From Sphingomonas radiodurans (GTDB taxonomy: Bacteria > Pseudomonadota > Alphaproteobacteria > Sphingomonadales > Sphingomonadaceae): a DNA stretch of 64,000 nucleotides. Under the pieces are notes generated by a model. That model was not told the origin of the DNA. It was given only the letters and a program-made list of their open reading frames with translations, and made no database searches. Made by a program: the position numbers and the translations under genes. Below, piece after piece: positions 59,263 through 64,000 of this stretch (position 1 is the stretch's first letter; each line of letters begins with the position of its first letter). The stretch is from contig NZ_CP086594.1 in the NCBI RefSeq assembly GCF_020866845.1, forward strand, positions 3,314,001-3,378,000. The letters are read 5' to 3'.

Positions 59263-60776
59263 CGGTCGCGCTCCCCCGCTCGACCTTCGCGATGCCCGCG
59301 ATCTGGCGCCGTCACCTGATCGCGCTCGCGCTGGTTGCAGTGGTGATCCTGCTGCTCTTCCGCCGCGATCTCGACGATCTGCTGACGATCTGGTGGACCA
59401 GCACCACCTACAGCCACTGCCTCTTCATCGCCCCCGTCGTCGCCTGGCTCGTCTGGGCGCGCCGCGCCGAGCTCGCGCAGCTTCAGCCGCAATCCTGGTG
59501 GCCCGGTCTCGCGCTCGTCGGCGCGGGCGGCTTCGGCTGGCTGCTCGGCGAAGCGGCCGGCGTCGCCTTCGCGCGCCAGTTCGGGCTGGTGATGATGCTC
59601 CAGGGCGCGGTCATCACGATCCTCGGCCCGCACGTCGCCCGCGGCCTCGCCTTCCCGCTCGCCTACGCCTTCTTCATGGTCCCGTTCGGCGAATCGCTCG
59701 AACCGCCGCTCCAGGCGGTGACGGTGGCGATGGTGATGCCGCTGCTCCACCTCGTCGGCGTGCCCGCCGAGGTCGATGGCGTCCTGATCCACGCCGGCCG
59801 CTATTATTTTGAAGTGGCCGAGGCCTGCTCGGGCTCGAAGTTCGTGCTCTCGATGCTTGCATACGGCGTGCTCGTCGCCAACGTCTGCTTCCGCTCGTGG
59901 ACACGCCGCGCGCTGTTCATGGTCGTGGCGCTCGTCGTGCCGATCCTCGCCAATGGTGTCCGCGCGTTCGGCACGATCTACGCCGCCGACCTGACCAGCC
60001 TCGAGGCCGCGACCGGCTTCGATCACATCGTTTACGGCTGGGTCTTCTTCGGCCTGGTAATGCTGGCGGTGATGGCCGCCGGCTGGCGCTGGTTCGATCG
60101 CGCGCCTGACGATCCCGCGTTCGACCCAAGCACGCTCACCCCGCCGCGCCGTCACCGCCTCGCGCTCGCCCCCGCCGCATTGCTGGTGCTCGCAACCGCC
60201 GCGATTGCCCCAAGCTGGTCCGGCGCGATCGCCGGCCGCGCCCAGCCGCTCCCGCCCCGCCTGTCACTCCCACAAGTCCCCGGCTGGACCCGCGCGCCGG
60301 TCAGCACGCGAGCCCCGTGGGAACCGCACTATCCCACCGCCGACCACCGCCTATTCGGCCGCTACGTCGACCGCCAAGGCAATGCCGTCGATCTAGCCGT
60401 CGCCGTGTTCGCCGAGCAGCACGAGGGCAAGGAGATCGTCTCCTACGGCACCGGCGTGCTGCGCGAAGGTGATCGCTGGATCCGCGTCGCCGATCTCGCG
60501 CCGATCGACGGCGGTTCGGCAATGCGCATGACCGCGCCCGGACCAGTAGAGCGCGTGGTTGCGACGTGGTACCGCGTCGGCGGAATCGTGACCAACCAGC
60601 CCATCACCGTCAAACTCGCCACGCTGAAGGCGCGCCTCATCGGCGGCGAACCCGCCGCTGTCGCGCTACATCTGTCGGCGGAGACGCGACCCGGCCGCGA
60701 CCCCGCCGTGGCGGTCGCCAGCTTCCGCGCCGCGCTCGGCCCGATCGATCAGGCGACCGCGCGGATCCTGCGCTGA
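59259..60776 (+). CDS. xrtA: Exosortase A fused to an EpsI domain
   Basis: A 505-residue membrane protease-like transpeptidase that sorts PEP-CTERM proteins. The catalytic residues fit the exosortase triad: Cys190 in EACSGSKFV, Arg235 in ANGVRAFGT and His256 in TGFDHIVYGW. About eight membrane segments occupy residues 20-285. The C-terminal ~200 residues (from about 305) are a periplasmic EpsI domain with LPQVPGWTRAP and VERVVATWYRVGG. Exosortase A with fused EpsI is the standard form in this cluster type. It overlaps the previous gene by four bases. Confidence 0.95.
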   Translation: MTVALPRSTFAMPAIWRRHLIALALVAVVILLLFRRDLDDLLTIWWTSTTYSHCLFIAPVVAWLVWARRAELAQLQPQSWWPGLALVGAGGFGWLLGEAAGVAFARQFGLVMMLQGAVITILGPHVARGLAFPLAYAFFMVPFGESLEPPLQAVTVAMVMPLLHLVGVPAEVDGVLIHAGRYYFEVAEACSGSKFVLSMLAYGVLVANVCFRSWTRRALFMVVALVVPILANGVRAFGTIYAADLTSLEAATGFDHIVYGWVFFGLVMLAVMAAGWRWFDRAPDDPAFDPSTLTPPRRHRLALAPAALLVLATAAIAPSWSGAIAGRAQPLPPRLSLPQVPGWTRAPVSTRAPWEPHYPTADHRLFGRYVDRQGNAVDLAVAVFAEQHEGKEIVSYGTGVLREGDRWIRVADLAPIDGGSAMRMTAPGPVERVVATWYRVGGIVTNQPITVKLATLKARLIGGEPAAVALHLSAETRPGRDPAVAVASFRAALGPIDQATARILR

Positions 60777-62668
60777 TGTGCGGGCTCGCCGGCCTCTATT
60801 ATCCCGAGACTCCCAAACCGGTCGATCCCGCGCGCATCCGCGCGATGACCGACGCGATGGCCGTCCGCGGCCCGGACGGGGACGGGGTGTGGACCGCGCC
60901 CGGCGTCGGCCTCGGCCATCGCCGCCTCTCGATCATCGACGTCGCCGGCTCGCCGCAGCCGATGCACGATGCGTCGGGCGCGCTGTCGATCCTCTTCAAC
61001 GGCTGCATCTACAACTATCAGGAATTGCGCGTCGAACTCGCCGCCAAGGGCTGGGCATTCCAGACCGCGGGTGACACCGAAGTCCTGCTCGCTGGCTGGG
61101 CGATCTGGGGCGTGCGCATGCTCGATCGCCTCAACGGCATGTTCGCCTTCGTCATCCACGATGCGCGCACGCAGCGCCTGTTCATGGCGCGCGATCGGCT
61201 CGGGGTGAAGCCGCTCCACTATGCCCGGCTCGCCGATGGCGCGCTCGCCTTCGCCTCCGAGCTGAAGGGCCTGATCGCGCACCCGCTGCTCCGCCGCGTG
61301 CCCGATATCCGCGCGGTCGAGGATTTCCTCGCCTTCAACTACGTCCCCGACGATGCCTGCATCGTCGCCGGCGTCCACAAGCTCCCCGCCGGCCATTACC
61401 TGCTGATCGAGCGCGGCAAGCCAGTGCCCGCGCCGGTGCAATGGTGGGACGTTTCCTTCGCCGACCGCGCGAAGGGTTCCGCGAAAGCGCTCGAGGAAGA
61501 ACTCGTCGAACACATGCGTACCGCCGTCCGCTCGCGATTGGTGTCGGACGTGCCGCTCGGCGCCTTCCTCTCGGGCGGCGTCGACAGCAGCGCGGTCGTC
61601 GCACTGATGGCCGAAGAAACGCCGCACGCCGTGCGCACCTGCACGATCGGGTTCGACGAGGCCGGGCATGACGAACGCGCCTACGCCGCCGCCGTCGCCG
61701 AGCGCTTCCACACCGACCACCGCTCGCGCGTCGTCCGCTCGGACGATTTCGCGTTGCTCGATCGGCTGGTTGCCGCCTTCGACGAACCCTTCGCCGACGC
61801 CTCCGCGCTCGCCACGTACCAGGTCTGTGCGCTCGCCCGCGAAAAGGTCACCGTCGCGCTATCGGGTGACGGCGCCGACGAGATCTTCGCCGGCTACCGC
61901 CGCTATCGCTTCCAGGCCGCCGAAGAGCGCGTCCGCAGCCTCGTTCCCGAAGGCTTCCGCGCCCGCGTCTTCGGCGGATTGGGCGCGGCCTATCCCAAGG
62001 CCGATTGGGCACCACGCGCCTTGCGCGCCAAGACGACGCTCCTCGCGCTCGCCGAGGATGGCGCCGAAGCCTATGCCCGCTCGGTCGGCGTCACCACGCC
62101 CGCCACCCGCGCGCTCCTCTTCAGCGACGCCGGCAAGCGCGCACTAGGCGGTCACCGCGCCGAAGATCGCTACCTCGCTGCGATGCGCAACGCCCCAGCG
62201 CGCGACGCGATCGACCGCGCGCAATATGCCGACATCAAGATCTGGCTCCCCGGCGACATCCTGACCAAGACCGACCGCACCAGCATGGCCGTCAGCCTCG
62301 AAGCACGCGAGCCGCTGCTCGACCACCGTCTCGTCGAGTTCGCCGGCACGCTGCCCGCCAATCTCCGCTTGCGCCGCGGCGAGGGCAAATGGCTGATGAA
62401 GAAGGCGATGGAGCGCTATTTGCCCAAGCAAGTGCTTTACCGCCCCAAGATGGGCTTCGTCACCCCCGTCAGCGCCTGGTTCCGCAGCGCGCTCGCGACC
62501 GAAGCCGCCGGCCTCGCCCGCTCGCGCACGCTGGCCGACACTGGCTGGTTCGATCTCGAAGCGCTCGGCCGCCTCGCCGAAGCCCACCGCTACGGCCGCG
62601 CCGACCACGGCCGGACGCTGTGGCAATTCGTGATGCTCGAACGCAGCCTCAAGCGGGTATTCGGCTGA
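60776..62668 (+). CDS. XrtA/PEP-CTERM-associated amidotransferase, asparagine synthase family
   Basis: A 630-residue AsnB-type enzyme. Cys2 (MCGLAGLYY) is the glutaminase nucleophile, with RGPDGDGVW and HRRLSIIDVAG. The synthetase part has FLSGGVDSSAVVALM (ATP pyrophosphatase loop, about residues 265-280) and ALSGDGADEIFAGYRRYRF. The C-terminus carries KTDRTSMAVSLEAREPLLD. The substrate is not asparagine by context; amidation of a polymer sugar acid or precursor is likely. Its start overlaps the exosortase stop by one base. It is the last gene of the run. Confidence 0.92.
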   Translation: MCGLAGLYYPETPKPVDPARIRAMTDAMAVRGPDGDGVWTAPGVGLGHRRLSIIDVAGSPQPMHDASGALSILFNGCIYNYQELRVELAAKGWAFQTAGDTEVLLAGWAIWGVRMLDRLNGMFAFVIHDARTQRLFMARDRLGVKPLHYARLADGALAFASELKGLIAHPLLRRVPDIRAVEDFLAFNYVPDDACIVAGVHKLPAGHYLLIERGKPVPAPVQWWDVSFADRAKGSAKALEEELVEHMRTAVRSRLVSDVPLGAFLSGGVDSSAVVALMAEETPHAVRTCTIGFDEAGHDERAYAAAVAERFHTDHRSRVVRSDDFALLDRLVAAFDEPFADASALATYQVCALAREKVTVALSGDGADEIFAGYRRYRFQAAEERVRSLVPEGFRARVFGGLGAAYPKADWAPRALRAKTTLLALAEDGAEAYARSVGVTTPATRALLFSDAGKRALGGHRAEDRYLAAMRNAPARDAIDRAQYADIKIWLPGDILTKTDRTSMAVSLEAREPLLDHRLVEFAGTLPANLRLRRGEGKWLMKKAMERYLPKQVLYRPKMGFVTPVSAWFRSALATEAAGLARSRTLADTGWFDLEALGRLAEAHRYGRADHGRTLWQFVMLERSLKRVFG

Positions 62669-62689
62669 GGCGTTGAATCTAGCCACCCC

Positions 62690-62785
62690 CGTCATGCCGG
62701 CCTTGTGCCGGCATCCACGTTTCCGCAGACCCCGCGGGCGTAGGAAGCGCGGGACGGTGGATGCCGGCACAAGGCCGGCATGACG
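62690..62785. repeat. Palindromic intergenic repeat, family A variant (GCCGGC type)
   Basis: Perfect outer arms: CGTCATGCCGGCCTTGTGCC then GGCATCCAC, and the complement ending GCACAAGGCCGGCATGACG; a smaller inner stem CCCCGCGGG lies in the loop. It follows the last exosortase gene and faces the 3' end of the M1 peptidase gene, so it may terminate both. Confidence 0.92.
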
Positions 62786-62801
62786 AAAGCAACGGGCGTC
62801 G

Positions 62802-64000
62802 CTACTTCCGCGCCTTCGCCTGCCACGCCTGAAACTGCTCCACCGCCACCGACCGCCGCAACACCCGCGCCAGCGGATCGACCACGACATGGGTGCCCGC
62901 CGGCACCATCACCTCACCGCGCCCGCCATCCATCGCCACCCGCTCAATCCGCTCGCCCACGCGCACCTCCACCGGCATCGGAAACGCACCGCCCGCCCGC
63001 CACTCCAGCCTAAGCCGATCCCCCACCCGCGTGTCGATCAGCTCCGGCAACGCCGCACGCCGCAGATACGCGTCGAAGAACCACCCCAGATCGCGCCCCG
63101 TCTCCTCCGCCACGATCGCCTGAAACTCCCGCGTCGAGCCGAACCGCGGCGCAAAATTCCCCGGCTTCGGTTCCACCCGCCCATAAACCAGCCGCCGCGT
63201 CGCGCGGAAGAACGCCGCATCCCCGATCAGCCAGCGCAACGTGTGCAGCGTCCACGCGCCCTTGAAATAGATGTCGCCGCCCGCACCCCCCTGCGCCGGC
63301 TCGTATACCTCCTCCTCGGTCAGCAGCTTGTCGCGCACCACTGGCGCGCCGTTCGTGATCCGGTTGCGCTGCGCCTCCAGCATCACCGCATAGCGCGCGT
63401 CGCCCTCGCGCCACTGGCCGAACAGCGGCTGCATGTAGTTCGCGAAGCCCTCGTGCAGCCAGTAATCGTCCCAGTTCGCCGCGGTCATCTGGTTGGCGAA
63501 CCATTCGTGGCTGAACTCGTGCTGGAACAGCCAGTCGAACCCCTCGGGCGCCTTGGCATAGCCGTTGCCGTAGGCGTTGATGGTCTGGTGCTCCATGCCC
63601 ATGTGCGGCGTCTCGACTACGCCCAGCTTCTCGTCGCCAAACGGGTAGGGGCCGATGACTTCCTCGAAGAAGTCGAGCGTCGGTGCGAACTCGTCGAACA
63701 GCGCTTTCGCCTGCGCCGCCTTGCCCGGCAAATGCCAGTAATGCAGCGCGATCTCATTGCCGAAGCGGCTGCGATAGGTGCCCCGGATCTCCTCATACGG
63801 CCCCACCGCGAGCGCGATCGCATAGGTGTTCGGCTGCCGCGCGCGCCAGTTCCAGCGCGTGCGCCCGTCGGGCAGCGCATCCACGCCAAGCAGCCGCCCG
63901 TTCGCCGGCGCCTTCAGCCCCGCCGGCACGACGATGTGCAGGTCGACCGACTTCGGCTCCCCGGCGGGAAAATCGAGGCACGGCCACAGCAAGTCACAGC
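62802..64000 (-). CDS. M1-family metallopeptidase, N-terminal part cut by window edge
   Basis: About 399 codons are visible and the frame is still open at the right edge (reading CDLLWPCLDFPAGEP), so the real start lies outside. The zinc site is QHEFSHEWFANQ (HExxH), with the third ligand in DYWLHEGFANYMQ 18 residues on. The exopeptidase motif reads HMGMEHQTINAY (GMEN-like, with His replacing Asn). A signal peptide cannot be assessed. The C-terminal region carries a short beta domain. It acts as an aminopeptidase, probably periplasmic in this subfamily. Confidence 0.9.
   Translation of the reverse strand, partial: CDLLWPCLDFPAGEPKSVDLHIVVPAGLKAPANGRLLGVDALPDGRTRWNWRARQPNTYAIALAVGPYEEIRGTYRSRFGNEIALHYWHLPGKAAQAKALFDEFAPTLDFFEEVIGPYPFGDEKLGVVETPHMGMEHQTINAYGNGYAKAPEGFDWLFQHEFSHEWFANQMTAANWDDYWLHEGFANYMQPLFGQWREGDARYAVMLEAQRNRITNGAPVVRDKLLTEEEVYEPAQGGAGGDIYFKGAWTLHTLRWLIGDAAFFRATRRLVYGRVEPKPGNFAPRFGSTREFQAIVAEETGRDLGWFFDAYLRRAALPELIDTRVGDRLRLEWRAGGAFPMPVEVRVGERIERVAMDGGRGEVMVPAGTHVVVDPLARVLRRSVAVEQFQAWQAKARK

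Noticed and set aside
12181..62785. Regularly spaced repeats as a CRISPR array
   Set aside because: The repeats are palindromes scattered over 50 kb between genes, not closely spaced direct repeats with unique spacers, and no cas gene is present.

Overview
The window reads as chromosomal DNA of a sphingomonad (Alphaproteobacteria, Sphingomonas or a close relative). The grounds are high G+C, dense gene packing with many 1-4 base overlaps, a conserved hrcA-grpE / rph-rdgB / hemW housekeeping block, HWE-type sensor kinases, PhaR, a DUF6481 protein, and an exosortase A (XrtA) polysaccharide cluster. There is no prophage, insertion sequence or CRISPR array, and no gene-free gap longer than about 300 bases.

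Layout. 1-5270: 5' part of trpG, exported and lipoprotein hypotheticals, a tRNA-Arg(ACG), a glutamine amidotransferase and a HAD phosphatase. 5352-11014: a signalling block with one PAS-PAS-HisKA hybrid kinase, two HWE kinases and a stand-alone receiver. 11124-17784: DUF6481, a spermidine-synthase-like protein, grpE, hrcA, rph, rdgB, an ACT regulator, a CAP-domain lipoprotein with a 3' frameshift, and hemW. 17895-25957: a LysR regulator divergent from a valine-degradation operon (mmsA, lipoprotein, acyl-CoA dehydrogenase, 3-hydroxyisobutyryl-CoA hydrolase, enoyl-CoA hydratase, mmsB, Gre-like factor). 26028-34427: DUF3597, an MFS symporter, alr, a PhaC-like protein divergent from phaR, an exported methyltransferase, pxpB-pxpC and DUF4336. 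34430-35600: a more A/T-rich patch with two orphan genes. 35618-45488: trpE, a PpiD-like foldase, tpiA, a cupin, a TPR protein, an M17 aminopeptidase, trxB and an S10 peptidase. 45472-62668: the XrtA cluster. 62802-64000: an M1 metallopeptidase running off the end.

The XrtA cluster is the most notable system. A small-molecule module (two alpha/beta hydrolases, an acyl carrier protein, an AMP-forming ligase and a PLP decarboxylase) sits beside a tight run of polysaccharide and sorting genes: export lipoprotein, chain-length protein, tyrosine kinase, outer-membrane protein, ATPase, deacetylase, FemAB protein, glycosyltransferase, exosortase and amidotransferase. No PEP-CTERM substrate and no initiating sugar transferase are visible here.

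The second theme is short palindromic intergenic repeats. I find three families, about 16 copies. They fall in operon gaps and divergent promoters; one lies inside the tyrosine kinase reading frame, one encodes the C-terminus of the PhaC-like protein, and one appears to supply a ribosome binding site. trpE and trpG, normally close together, are separated by about 35 kb.
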